Assembly: GCF_048128805.1 (NCBI RefSeq)
Contig: NC_136016.1
Coordinates: forward strand, 19,891,176 to 19,955,175
Source of the DNA: Centroberyx gerrardi
Taxonomy: Eukaryota; Chordata; Actinopteri; Beryciformes; Berycidae
DNA length: 64,000 nt
Reading direction: 5' to 3'
The notes under the pieces are model-generated. The model made no database searches and was not told the origin of the DNA. It saw nothing but the letters and a program-made list of their open reading frames with translations. This document shows, piece after piece, positions 36,705 to 49,237 of the stretch (its first letter is position 1; each line of letters starts with the position of its first letter). Both the position numbers and the translations under genes were made by a program.

Positions 36705-36965
36705 TGTTATTATTTGGCTTCTTCTAGTTAGCTAGCGCGCTAATTAGATGTGTTAACACAACAGTGATGGATAAATCAGTGGTGAAAGGATCAGTTCCCA
36801 GTCAAAAACAACACAGAAATTAACCATGTCTATTGAATCTGTTGAGAGGGCGAAGTCGTACCTTTAGAAACACAATCAGCCGTTCGCAGCCAAAGAGCTG
36901 TGGACCTCCAACATGGCCGCCAGAGGGTGCGTTACGCCACCTGAAAGCCCTCTGTTGTGCTAATG
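36705..36965 (-). mobile_element. R11 repeat fragment in inverse orientation
   Basis: 'CAGTTCCCAGTCAAAAACA', 'GAGCTGTGGACCTCCAACAT' and 'GGCCGCCAGAGGGTG' mirror 34530-34790. The two copies form an inverted pair separated by about 1.5 kb. Confidence 0.6.
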
Positions 36966-37202
36966 TCACATCACCAATCATTACAATCGATAGCAGATAT
37001 TTTACCTCATTTTACTTCGCAATTACATGTAATTTACTCTGGATAAACTGCGCCTGGTATCACTACCACACAGTGAACATGGTAGTGTGTCATGGCCGCT
37101 CTGTAGAACATCACACACAACAACACAGACGCATATCAGCCGTGCATTTGCACACACTTGCATGCATCACACATGTACACAAAACAACACACACAAGCAC
37201 TC

Positions 37203-37205
<3 letters not shown>

Positions 37206-37236
<31 letters not shown>

Positions 37237-37241
37237 TCACA
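37206..37241. repeat. (CT)n(CA)n microsatellite
   Basis: A CT block followed by a CA block. Confidence 0.85.
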
Positions 37242-38304
37242 CAAATGATTGATTATCAGCTGAGGAGCGGTCAGACCCTGCAGGCCCTCCGGGGAGCCGA
37301 CCCCAGGCGGAGAGGCCACCCAATCACAGCACATTCCTTCACTGACTCTGTTAGCCGCCCGAGGCCGTACACTTCCTGCTTGACTTTGAACAAAGTCATG
37401 TCATCAGAAGTGACGAACCAGGCTTTGTTGTGACTGCCAAACATACAGAAACTCAGATGGGTATTCAAATCCCTTCAAAGACACAACGTGTAGATAGAAA
37501 CAAATTAATACTGGATCAAATTATGATTGATGACTGATTAACTGAGGCTATGAATGCATTATGAATAAATCATTGAACCAAAAGTAAGTTTCACTTGATT
37601 TATCAGATGTTGCTTTACTGCACTTTGATTAATGGACTCACAAACTGTAGTCTGAAAAACCTAATGAAATTAGAATTTGAAATTTTTTCCATTTGAATAG
37701 CTATAGCCACCGCTGCAAATAACAAATCGATTCTTCTGCGTAGCTAAATGTTCAATCTATTTAATCACTCCTGTTTTACATTATACAACATTATACAAAC
37801 CCCATCGATATATTGATGAAACATTACACATCAGGCAGTCTGATGAGAAATAATCTCACCATGCTGAGTTCCTGTTATTGAGTCACACATGTCTGCTGAG
37901 TAAAGTGCATTTAAAAAGCGTCCTACTGTTTTTTATCGTAAGTTAAAACACATTGAGCGTAGAATCACATCAACAGAATTATTATTGCGTGAAAATCAAC
38001 ATTAGTCACAGGGATGAGATCCGATCCAAACACCCAACCACCAGGATTAGTCACTGTATAACAGGAACAAGACTGTCTAAAGCTGAATGAGGGGCTCCAG
38101 TTACACCTTTTGAGTCCTGCTCAGGTGTGTATGACAGTGTCACGTGTCAGCTATACAGCTTTGTGCCATCAAACCGCCTCTGAGCAGCTGGTGAGGCGAG
38201 AAACTGTCAAATCTGTCTCAGTAGCTGTCTGGGAGCAAATCCCTGCTGTGTATGATGAGTAGGATGGATTATCAAGGCAGTATCAAAGTCTGAAGTGTAG
38301 TTTT

Positions 38305-38306
<2 letters not shown>
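37242..38306. other. Intergenic, no gene seen
   Basis: No exon-like or repeat structure that I can support. Confidence 0.5.

Positions 38307-38348
<42 letters not shown>
38307..38348. repeat. (GT)n microsatellite
   Basis: About 20 GT units. Confidence 0.92.
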
Positions 38349-38349
<1 letters not shown>

Positions 38350-38880
38350 CTCCAGTCCATCAGTTGCATTGTTCAGTCCCATTTCACTCCATGTTTGCTC
38401 AGCTGTATAGATGTTCACTGTATTGAATGTGTGTTGATTTGTAGATTTCATGCTAGGCAACATCATGTAAAGTCTAAAAAAAACATTGGGTGACTAATAG
38501 GCACAGGTCTGGTTTTATTACAGTCTGTTTTAAAATAGATGCGTTCTGTTCATGCCATAGTCGATCTCAGTTACAGGTAGTAAAATCTTTTGGGGAACAA
38601 ATATGGAAGAAGTTGGTGAATATTTTTATTTTAAATGAGGAATCAGAGGATGCAAAGAAGTGGAGGTTTAGTCTAGTCCACTTGTTCAAATTGCGGAAAA
38701 ATGAGAATTAGGGTCACATTATAGCCTACAAACTAGAATTTGGAAATATGTACACAAATTATATTTTTTTATATTTTTAATATTATATTTATTGATGTTT
38801 CTGAACAGAACAGAAACTGTACAGACATTTCAGACATTTTTTTCATGGAGGATAAAAAAATGTATGTTTTAAAGTTGAAA

Positions 38881-38896
38881 ATATATAGATAGATAT

Positions 38897-38936
<40 letters not shown>
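38881..38936. repeat. (GATA)n microsatellite
   Basis: 'ATAGATAGATATATAG' then about ten GATA units. Confidence 0.92.
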
Positions 38937-38938
<2 letters not shown>

Positions 38939-39460
38939 AAAACAGGAAGAAGACAAAAAAGGGAAAATATTAAATGGCTTTTCGGTGTGTAACTCATAGA
39001 CACAGGAATTTATATAGCCACTACCACTTCCATACTTGGTGACTCTTGCTTGTAAATGACTGGGTAGAGTAAGTGGAGGCAGACTGCAGAAACACACACA
39101 TATACTCATACCATGCATGAATATACACACTCATAAAGGCTGGATATAGTAACAATGGTTTTCTTTTCTTATTTTTCCATATTAGTGCTTCGCATTTTCA
39201 TAAATGACATCTGGTAAAGAAATATAACCCAATAAAATCTAATCTGTAAAGTTATTTCTTGGACGGCTGAAGATAAAGCTTGGGTGGCTGTAGGTATACG
39301 TTGCTCGCACGCGCGCTTTTGCTGCTTTCAGGTGCTTCTCGTAAATTCCTAATTCCGAGTTTGAATACCACTCATAATACAATTAGGCTACTTTTGGTCG
39401 GAAATAATAAGAAAGTCGAACGTGTAACAACGTAGTTCTTTGATTGCTGTTGTTTTATTT

Positions 39461-39569
39461 AGAGTCCGCACTCTGCAAGTTACTCCAAGATCTGCACCAG
39501 CAGCAACAATAAATATCCACGATATTGCACCTGTAGCAGCTTGGGAGCAACTTGCAATGTGCAGACTCT
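39461..39569. repeat. 109-bp imperfect hairpin
   Basis: AGAGTCCGCAC-TCTGCAAGTT-ACTCC-AAG at the left matches the reverse complement of the right end (AGAGTCTGCAC-ATTGCAAGTT-GCTCCC-AAG) over about 37 nt, with about 35 nt of loop. It may be a tiny palindromic MITE or a structured RNA. No flanking duplication is evident. Confidence 0.6.
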
Positions 39570-40345
39570 ACCTTTCTTTTACGCATTGTATTCTGTCCAG
39601 CATTTGGGATGAGCATGTTTTTAAATTGTTTTATTTTCGAAATAACAACACAGAACTGGCAGAATGGCAGAATGAAGGGGAGAAAGTATGTAGGTATGTA
39701 GCCTAATTGATATTTGAATTAATGAATATGTCCAAAGATTTTTGCTCTGATAAATTAACATCTAAACTTTAAACAAAGAGTGAAAATAGAACATACAATC
39801 CCATATATTTGCATAGAAAACATAGATAAACAGTACCACTTGGTTGGCTCGTTCAAGTACGCTCAACCGTTAGTTCTGATGTTTCCGACAACACGTGAAG
39901 GCAGCATTTCTCATCCGCGGCAGTCTCGCGGAACGGCTTTGCCGCGAAAAACAAAGAATAAACTGCAAGGAAAAAGTCCCGAGTAAAAAGTCCCAGGTAA
40001 AACCGCGAAAATTACAGTATGGTATCTAACATTAGCTTGTGTTAAATATATAATTAAGCTATATTTAACTATCTGTGAGTCGATAATCAGGTAAAATCCC
40101 ATAATATAACAGGAAAGATTCACCTGAGGTCAGTTGAGGTGTGATGATAGGGGACAGTTGAACGTTAGCTAGCCTTAGTTAAATCATTAATCAACCACAA
40201 CATTTTTTTATTCGATAATAACGGCTGTCCAGGTGAATTCATAATCCTAGCCAATGTTAACTGTCTGTGTTACATTTGTTTCTCCACCTCACAGAGTCTG
40301 TAACCTTACTAAATTGGAATAATAGTCAGACTGTGAGTAAACAAC

Positions 40346-43300
40346 ATGGCTGCCCAGAGCTATGTCGCCATCTCTGAGCTGCACCCCAACTTCTCACATC
40401 CTGTGAGTTAAGATGATTTTCATTTCATAAACCAGCGATTTCATATCATTTTCATCGCACAACAGGCCTTAAAACACAGCAACAGAGTCTGATAGCCTTG
40501 AATATTTTTTCAAATGTAGTTATATGCTACTCTGGCAATTTAGGCTTATGGTTCGGCATTGCTTGTTAATTGTTAACTGTTAACGTTACCCCTTATGTAA
40601 GTGGTTGCTGTTTAACATTGAATCCAGATGAGTCAATACATTACCATTGCTCTTGTTTTGTTTTTTCAGACGGTGGCTGGTGTCATCATTGGAAAAACTG
40701 ATGTCAGGAGCTTCCCTGACAGAAAAAGTTAGTTTCAATGACATCTTTCATATTACTGCACTTAATAAACTTGCATTTTTTCAAAGGCAAATTCTTGAAC
40801 CCAGCATTGCAGCACTGTGTCTTGTAACGCTACCGTCCTCTGCTGGCGAGGAGCTGAACTGCAACCCTCCATCCAAGTTTCTGTCTCTCTTCTTCTTTGG
40901 CATAGTTATCTTCAACAGACCTAGAAAACAAAGTAAAAAGACACATTCCTGACCCAGACACAAACTAAACCCATACATCTGGATTTCAGATATTGGTTTT
41001 GACAGATTCACTTTTGGCTTCACCATCAAGGACTCGCCAGACTACTTCATCAACGTGACAGCCTGGGGAAACGATGGGTACATCAACGGGCTCTCCGGCA
41101 GCTTCAGCATCGGAGACTATGGTGAGGAAGTCTCTCGTGAATATCCTTTAAAGTTTATGGATTTGAGAAAAATAAAAGAAGGTCTTAATTCATCAACATG
41201 CCTCAGTCCACTCATGGATATTTGTGTTGAAACAGCAGCACAGGATTTCTTGAATTGGCAAGATTTTGAGTAAAAAATTAGGCCTCTGTGGTGTCTAATT
41301 TTGATTTTGTCATGTCTTACCCCAAAATATACAAATTTTAAGTCATTGAATTTCAACAACAAGACCTTAAAAGTCATTGAAAATCCCTTAAATTTGATAT
41401 CCAAGTGAGTGAGGGAACCCTGCTCTCTGTTTTGATAGCACTGGTTTAAATCAATGTCTTGTTTTGTTAAACTGGCATTTGGTGATGTATTTTTTGACTT
41501 GTAATGTATATACACAACATCTTCACTTACTGTCTTTTTCAGTCACCATTGACAATCCTTTAGTTGTCACTAAAGACCCAGAGAAAGAGGACAGATTCTG
41601 CCCTGCAACACCAAGGTAATAAACACTTCTAATGCAGGTGTTGTCGTCTTCTACTTTCCTGTGTGAATCGTTGCGTTCACCCTGCATTGCTTGTAGACAG
41701 CTAGAGGGAACTGAGGTAATGCTATGTATTTGGTGATGTAATGCGGTGTAATGCCAAAGATGACAGTGTAAAGGGCTGACTGGTTCAAAAAGGCCCGTAT
41801 CCTCTCTGCTATCTCAGCTTCTACAGGCTGCTGGTGACGGAGGCTCATTCCCAGGTGCGACTGTGTGCTGACATGGATACCATCAACCGGCTGCTGCCTC
41901 TGATCCACCTGCCAGTGAAGGACTCCAGGGATTTCTACTCTCTGGGAGACATCGTGGCCAACGGGCAGAGCCTGGACGGCAACGTGATAAACATACTGGC
42001 TGCAGTCAGATCGGTAGGGCGAGATCTGGGTTGTATCAGATTATTTCAGTATTAAAGGAAAAATTCAACTGTTACACTGTTAGATAGCATCAATCTGGGA
42101 TGTTCAGTGCATTCCAGGAGTTATTTTGCGATGTAGTGTTGTAATTCACTTTTTTGGTGAACCCACTTTCCCTCAACCTGCCTCGTCTACTTCTGCTTCA
42201 GTTAGTGATTTCCTACATTTCCCAGAATGACTTTCGACAACCCTGTATACGTCTTGGTGGAGAGAGCGATAGCAATAGTGATAGCTCAGTACATTTTTCA
42301 TGTTAAGAAAAAGTGAAAGTGGACAGAGAACAATGCCCCATATGTTGTATTTCACACATTACAGACGACAGATCCGCAAAGATGCAAGCTGTGGCTGCAT
42401 TGCATTCTGGTCTCTCTCCTGCTCCTGTGGGTGGAGAAATTGGTCTCTCTCCTCTTCTACGATGGATTTCTCCCTGTATGACTGTTGAACGTCTCTTGGT
42501 GCAAAATGGCGGCTCTAGAAAGAAGCCCTCGCTCTTTGATTCTGAGGGACTGACACCAAAACCTGACGTTTACCGCTGATGTTGTAGATCCTGAAACATT
42601 TTCTGCTGTCAAACTCCATTGTAGCTGCTGGAAATGTTTGGAAATGATTTCAGATTGTCGACGTTTGGCCAGTAAAATACACCACCAAACAACAAAATGT
42701 TTGTCTCAAAAGTTAAAGTGTTTTAGGGTGGATTTTTCCTTTAAGAGCTTGTGACTCAACGATCATTGGTTTGAAACATGGGTGGGTCAGTTGGCCAACA
42801 GTAGAGGATTGTGGTAGTAATGGACACTTCCAAGATAAGTTTTTGTTGCTGAATCAGCCAGTCAAGGTTCCCACTGGATTATCATTTTTGAGAGGTGTAT
42901 GTGAGACAGGGAAAATCGGGGCGTTTGATAAATTCTCTGGGGAAGTCAGGGAATTTCAGGGAATTTTTCAAATGGATCGCTTTACAGGAATATACCAGAA
43001 TGTATTTTCCAACTTGTTTCACACACTGATTGCATTAGTTGGTGGTTTTCAGTGTTTTTTCCTCCACATCAAGCCCAACTGTAGTGGAAACCAGACTGAT
43101 CAACTTTTCTGAGCTGAAAAACAAAATTAACAAACCGGGGAGGAATAAAGTTTTTAGGTCATGGAAGCGCTTTTATGTTATAAAAGTCGTGGAAAAGTCA
43201 AGGAATCTTCCATCAGGGCTTCATGGTGGGAACCCTGATAAGCATGAAGCAGGGCGTTGTTGAGCATGCATGCTTAACAAATCTTCCTTGTCTAAGAAAA

Positions 43301-46300
43301 AGTAAAAAAAAAAAAAAAAAAAACATGTAAAGGTTAGTTTACTTCATATTAACACATTATTACTTCACAAATCAAATGAAATCACCTAAAAGAGTATTTT
43401 GTATCCGTATTGTTTAGTGTGGTTATACTAATAATAATAATGATAATAATCTTTATTTATATAGCACTTTTTGAAACAGTTACAAAGTGCTTTACAATCA
43501 AAATAAAAGAAAGTCCAAACAACAGTATCTACTAAAAGAGAAAAAGTAAAATAACAACAATAAGATGGAACAATAAAAGGCAAAAACAGCATAAAAGCAA
43601 CATAATAAAAGGCAGTAACATCATAAAAAAGGATTATGTGGTTTTATGGTTATTGGTCTTTGTTTGCCTGTAACACATTAATGCAAAGTCTTGCTATAAG
43701 GCCCTAAAGAAACGCCTCAGAGTTCAGAATGAGGCCGGATCCTGCACTTAATGTCACTACAGTTTTTTTTACAGGAAAAGGAAAGATATTGTGATAGGAA
43801 CTTCAGATAATTGTGTTTACGTTTTTTTCAGATTGCCGAGCCGAAGCAGTTCACCACTTCAGACGGACGCAAAGGGCAGAGGCTGGAAGTGAAGCTCTTT
43901 GATGACTCTGTCACTTCCTTCTCCTTAGTCTGGTGAGTCATGGGCATTTATTAATTTGGAAAATGAATAAAGCATCATTATTTTTTTGCCTTTGTGCCAT
44001 ATTCCATCTTTTGGCCCCTTGGATCGCTGCCCTGTAACTTTAGGTTACCACAAATTTAGTTTGGTGACATCCAGCTTTAGGTTGACCCCCTGAACCTCTG
44101 TACTGCATGTGTGTTTGATTTTCACCATGTTCTCCCTGGAGTAACTCCCTGACCTCTCCATCACACACAGCTGGGACAGAGAAGCCATTCAGCTCGTACA
44201 AACCCTGATACCAAAGGAGACGGGTAGGTTAACAGTGGCTGCTCCTTCTCAGCCGCAAACTGAATCTTTACTTAACCTTTATTCCTTTCTGTCATGTCCC
44301 ATTAAGATAGCAAACTCTTTTTCAAGAGAAATATGCAAGTGGAAATTCGAGATTAACTTTGTGTTTATATTTGAGAAATCTTACCGTCGTTTTGCCTTTT
44401 ATTCTTCACTCAAAGTGCTCTTCATCGCGGATGCAAAGATTGGTTTTGACAGCTTTCGCAACTGTATGGCAGCAACGGTTAACTCCAAAACCATTATCAC
44501 TGTCAACCCTGGTAAGGAAATCACAGCGACATTTACAAATGTATAGGATCTGATGTAGCTCTCCCTTGTGGTATTAAACAAGGATAAGCTGGAAAGGTGG
44601 AAAATGATTCCAGTTAAGTTAGTCTACTCTACCTGTCACTTTGGAAGTTTACTAGCCTTTGTTTGTAGGTCCTTTATTTCCATTCAAAAAATCTGATTTT
44701 TAGAACAAATTCTGGCCAACCACAGCCCACACTAGTCATGGTGTACAACAGAAGAAAAAATATCAGTTTTCTTGCCCTGGAATTAGCATACAGTATATTC
44801 AATGAGACGTATTCCTTGTTGCTGTCAAAGTCAATTATAATGTGATCTCAGACACCAAGGAGGCCAGCCTGCTGTTCAGCTATGCCAAGCAGGTTTCTGA
44901 GTCCGGGGCTCTGGATGAAGATGAGAAGCCTGAAAATGTGCCTGGTAGGAAACAGCGAAGACTACATCATATCTTTATCCCTTGCAAAATCAAAGCAGAA
45001 AAAAGCGTCTTTGAAATTTTCATCATTTCAACCAATTAGTTGATTGATTTGAGTCTTTAAAGTGTCCTCCATCGATCATCATTGAAGCTCTTTTGTTAAG
45101 CATTGAATTAATTCACTGTGGCAACACTTACACTTTTGCCATTTTGTCATTTCAATGTGATTTTGGAGATCTGATAATGAAGATCAGATGATATGAGGTC
45201 AGATCACTGTGTGCCAACGCACGGCCCGAAAATGTCTGTTCTGCATCTCCCATTGTTCTATTAATTTAAGTATGTGTCCGCATTACTTTTTCCCCCCTGC
45301 CCCTCCATCTCTTTATGTTACTCATATTCACATTGTGGTTTGCTTGCATCCGTAGTATGTAGATTTTTTTCCTCTTCTACTCATTCTAATACTGTAAGCT
45401 CTTATCTTGAAGTTAAAAAAAATCCTTTGTATGTCTCATCCTAACATCTTATTTTTCTTATTTCTTTTCCTAGCATTTCTTTCACACACAATCATTCCTG
45501 GGTCACAAGAATATAGTCAGTGCACTAAGGCTCTGATTTGCACTCCTTACCATTTGTTTCTTGTAATGCTAATGATCTAGGAATGGAAGTTATTCCGCTG
45601 TTGCAATAGTAAGTGTCAGCTGAATGCCCAAAATGTAAAATGTAAATGTAGAATTTGGATCACAATACAAGCATGATCACTTCCATGTCTGGTTTGAAGA
45701 TCTGTGGGCAATGAGCAAAAACAGAATGAGTAAAATCTGATTTTTGTGCATCCAGTCCTATCACTTAATGTTTCCCGAAGTGAAAAATTATTATCAGATG
45801 ACGAAAACACTGAAATGACAAGTGCAGCCCGTCTCATAGCCTGCCTCGTCTTGACTCAGTGTTTGATAAATACAAAGCTGCAGACGTCAACATGCGGTGT
45901 TGTTTTTGTCCAGTGGATTCCATCAGTGATGTTTACACAGTGAGCCAGCTGAAGCAGAAGGCCCAGGACAGTCCTGAGGCTTTCTTTGGCATCACTTACA
46001 GCTTCATCTCCAAGCTGGACCTCGACGCTTCTCTCTCAAAAGTCATCAGGACCCGCTGGTAAGTTCATCGAGAGTGGATGCATTATCAAATAGTTACTAT
46101 ATTAACCTCTTACACCCATTACAAATGCATGTTACAAGCCAAAGCTTTGTTCAAACCCACAGAACTTTATTTTCAATTCTAGTCGAGATCCAAAGGTTTC
46201 CAAAGATTTGACCAAATATGTCAGGCTGAATTACAGGGAAATGCGTATAAAATGATGCATAAGACATCTAGATTTTTTCCATTTAATGTAATGGCACAGT

Positions 46301-48381
46301 CATAAAAAAATGGCATCTTGGTTTGAATATTTCTCAGTATGAGCGTGCTGTAACTTCAGTGACGCATTGGAACAAGCAAATTCAGAATATGTATTTGTAT
46401 GTGACATTGTCATACAGTAGGGAAAAAAAATCTAACTGTGAAGCTACTTAAGGGGAAATTTAAAGGGAAATCAGGGTGCAAGGGGTTAAATAAAATCATT
46501 TATATCAAAACTTTCTAATCTCTCGATCGTGATTCAAGGCTGTGCTTAAAACAACCTCAAACACTCAAACACTGGATTTCATTTTATATAACTAGGGAGG
46601 AGAATCACAATGTGAAATTGATGTGATTTAGGAGGAGAATGAGAGGTGTTGGCACAGGAAATGCAAGTCAACTGAGGTGGGGAGGTAAATAGTGGTGAAA
46701 CACTGTGGGTAAAGTAGAATCTCTCCTCTCGATCACTCGTCATAACCTCCAGCTACTAAACAATCCTTCGATCAGTCTATTTCCTCTGCTCTCCCAGCTC
46801 CAGGTGTAAGTACCAGGTGACTGAGGACCTGCAGAGCTGCACCAACTCGCTGTGTCCGGGCAGGGAACAGGGCGTGTCAGCGAGCACGGGCTTCGACCTG
46901 CTGGTGGACTTCACAGATCACACCGGCACCCTGCAGGCCTGCTCCCTCCGAAGCCCCGTCGCTGAGAAGACGCTCGGCTGCACTGTCAGTACACCTGCAG
47001 CACACACAGACAACTCTTTAGATATAAGTATATAGTAACTCTTAAAAAGCACCAACCCACTGAGCACTAGACATCATTTCAACGTTGCATCTATACTTTA
47101 GCTCTCATACAGCCCAGGATCTTTTTGGGTATGTACAGCCAAGTTTTAGACCAAACAGTAATTACATTATTACATATTTAAACAATGCAACACCTGTAAA
47201 TATAAAAAAATATGCACCAGAGAAGTCCATATGTACAAGATAATGCTTTAGTTTTTGTCATTTACCCCAGAAGACATAGTCTAATATGTAAAAGTCTATA
47301 CTAAACTTTCACTTTTAAACCCACTGTAGCCTAATTTTAGCCCAGATGTCTATAACCATTTAGACATCTTTTAAACAGCTAATCAACATAAAATCACTGT
47401 GTGTTATGGGTTCAGGTGTAAGAAGTGGACAAAAGGGATTCTGATTATGGTTTTGAATCATCAGTTGTCTATGCAAATATTTACAGTATATATATATATA
47501 GACAGAGAGCGGTATAGATCCTGACTTGTGATCACAGGATGCATAGGGCATGATCTCTCAAAAGCCCAGCTAAGAGGCCACATGTCTGCTTTCTCACTAT
47601 ACCAGTAATACTTAATTCTTCTCCCACAACTGTATTGACTATTTACCTTTAACATTATGTAAAAATGTAGGAGTGTCTGGCGTGCCAAGTTCAGATCTGT
47701 GCAGGTTTGGAAAGTCTGGGAAATGGTTGACATGAATAAGTGAATTTGATAATATCCAGGTCTCAATGAGTTTGGGAATAACAGAGAAATCTGGGAAATT
47801 ATAAAGAAAGAATTATTTGATGTTCAGTCCTGATATACATGTGAATATATGTACATAGAATAACCCTCAGGTATAAAGTGATAAGTCCAGGAATATTGCT
47901 CAGCCACTGTCAGCATACATCATATTGAATGCTGTACAATATCTTCAAATCCAGTTAAAAACAACATAGTCTTGGAAAAAGTATGGAATTTTAAAATGAT
48001 AAATGTAGGAACCTTGTGTGTCAGTGAGATAATCTGGTGTGTGTGTGTGTGTGTGTGGATATGGAAAGGTTTGTTAAACAGCATTTCCATTTCATCCGTT
48101 GTAGATAGAGGAGTTTACCAGTTTGACCGAGGAGGGGCGGACTGCAATGAAGTGGAAATTTCTTTTGGAGAGATGCAAAATATATGTGAAGGTGGGTTTC
48201 TATTCTCTACTGTACAGTTTAGCTAGAAAAAAAAAAAATGTTAAAAATAATACAAAATGATCATAATATTTTCTAGATCCACCCTTCTACCAAGATGAGG
48301 ACTGGGATCAAGGGGGCGGTTGTGGCTTGCTCATTGGCCGACCCAGGGGAAGTGAAACAACACATGTCCGCCCTGCTGTGA
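40346..48381 (+). CDS. meiob: MEIOB, meiosis-specific OB-fold ssDNA-binding protein (complete, 13 coding exons)
   Basis: Exons: 40346-40402, 40670-40727, 40990-41121, 41543-41615, 41818-42013, 43832-43932, 44171-44223, 44416-44511, 44852-44944, 45914-46058, 46798-46984, 48105-48191, 48277-48381. All introns are GT-AG and all phases join, giving 460 aa, close to mammalian MEIOB. MEIOB is an RPA1-like protein that works with SPATA22 on meiotic chromosomes to stabilise ssDNA during double-strand-break repair and crossover formation. Signatures: [18 protein letters not shown] (residues 24-41, first OB region), [20 protein letters not shown] (137-156), [11 protein letters not shown] with CWDREAI (second OB fold, about 179-265), and a zinc-ribbon Cys set C335-X2-C338-X10-C349-X4-C354 inside the third OB fold, as in RPA1. 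[11 protein letters not shown] and [11 protein letters not shown] follow. Intron 5 holds two mobile elements. The ATG is the first in the exon and gives a family-length N-terminus. Confidence 0.96.
41250..41432 (+). repeat. Interspersed repeat family R10 fragment in meiob intron 3
   Basis: 'CATGTCTTACCCCAAAATAT', 'AAGACCTTAAAAGTCATTGA' and 'CAAGTGAGTGAGGGAACCCT' match 62935-63140. No coding role. Confidence 0.65.
42052..42744 (+). mobile_element. R2 MITE with TTAA termini in meiob intron 5
   Basis: 693 bp bounded by TTAAAGGAAAAATTCA at the left and GGTGGATTTTTCCTTTAA at the right, with TTAA exactly at both ends (42052-42055 and 42741-42744). TTAA target sites with short inverted repeats point to a piggyBac-type non-autonomous element. 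It shares 'CAAAATGGCGGCTCTAGAAA' with the other two copies in inverse orientation. Confidence 0.8.
42865..43236 (+). mobile_element. R10-related element with GGTTCCCAC inverted ends in meiob intron 5
   Basis: The left end AAGGTTCCCACTGG and the right end TGGTGGGAACCCTG are inverted. The inside has 'GGGAAGTCAGGGAATTTCAG' and 'CATGGAAGCGCTTTTATGTT'. The size (about 370 bp) and ends suggest a small DNA element related to the 41.3- and 62.9-kb fragments. Confidence 0.55.
43301..43640 (+). repeat. Poly(A) tract and small interspersed repeat
   Basis: An A-run at about 43301-43322, then (ATA/ATG)n and 'CTTTATTTATATAGCACTTT' plus TTGAAACAG and 'ACAAAGTGCTTTACAATC' at 43449-43500, a motif frequent in fish interspersed repeats. 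The A-rich remainder is probably part of the same insertion. Confidence 0.6.
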
Positions 48382-48661
48382 TCAGAAGAAAGTAGAAAGA
48401 AGTAGAGCAGAGACCGAACAGGCAAGCAGATATGTTGTGGTTACAGTTGCCCTCTTCAACTGCTGTGATGGGGAAGAATACAAGCCTGACTGCTGAGAGC
48501 GACTGAAAAGCTGTTTTTGAAACGTTATGATTGAGATGCACTTGTGCCCAGAGGAATAGATTAGTCATGATTTGAGCATATTTGTGGATAGATGTTTCTA
48601 CATTTTCTGCATTATTTATTTACCTCTATTTATTCAAAAAATGTGTACTGTTAACTTATTA

Positions 48662-48667
48662 AATAAA
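48662..48667 (+). promoter_or_regulatory. meiob polyadenylation signal
   Basis: AATAAA, 281 bp after the meiob stop, followed by a T-rich stretch. Confidence 0.6.
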
Positions 48668-48779
48668 CTTTAATATATAGCAATTTATAAACAGTTTAAT
48701 TGTTTATTTATTAGTAGATAACAGTGGACTAAGTGACTGTCCAGATCCTGCTATAATAAAACAAGACAGTAGGTGGCGG

Positions 48780-48883
48780 CAGCGCACTGTTTACCAAAAC
48801 GGAACTTTTGAAATCGCATTGCTTTGTTGCAAACGGACACATTACAGGGACGGACACTACTGGTTTGTCATCAACATCCAAAG
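48780..48883 (+). other. mlst8: Probable non-coding first exon of mlst8
   Basis: The sequence up to 48883 ends in 'CCAAAG' before a GTAATC donor. The next usable acceptor (CGGTGACAG, to 49224) begins the exon with the start codon. The 5' boundary is a guess. The stretch contains 'AAACGGAAC' and no TATA box, and lies only about 110 bp from the meiob poly(A) signal. Confidence 0.4.
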
Positions 48884-49237
48884 GTAATCTAAACCGTTTT
48901 TCGTCAGGTTTGCTGTGTTCTTCGATATTCTCGTAAGTTATAGCATACAGTGCAATATTGTTAAAGTTATGATGTGTTTTGTCACATTAGCTTGTAAGGT
49001 AGAAGCGTTACTTGTGACAGTCCTCCATAATAGCTAGCAAGCTAACTAGCTACGTCTACATTAGCTGACACAAGTTGACCACTTTTATTCCCACAGTACG
49101 CTATTTAATAACTATTTAATAATAAATAATGTCCGTCAGAAAACTACAGCAGCTGACTTTATTCAATTTCATATCTTACATATTGCATGCAGTGACATAT
49201 GTGTCTCCATCTGTCCGGTGACAGCAATCAGTCAAGC

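Noticed and set aside
41117-41515. 132-codon minus frame in meiob intron 3
   Set aside because: Overlaps meiob exon 3/intron 3 and an R10 repeat also present in the pgp intron.
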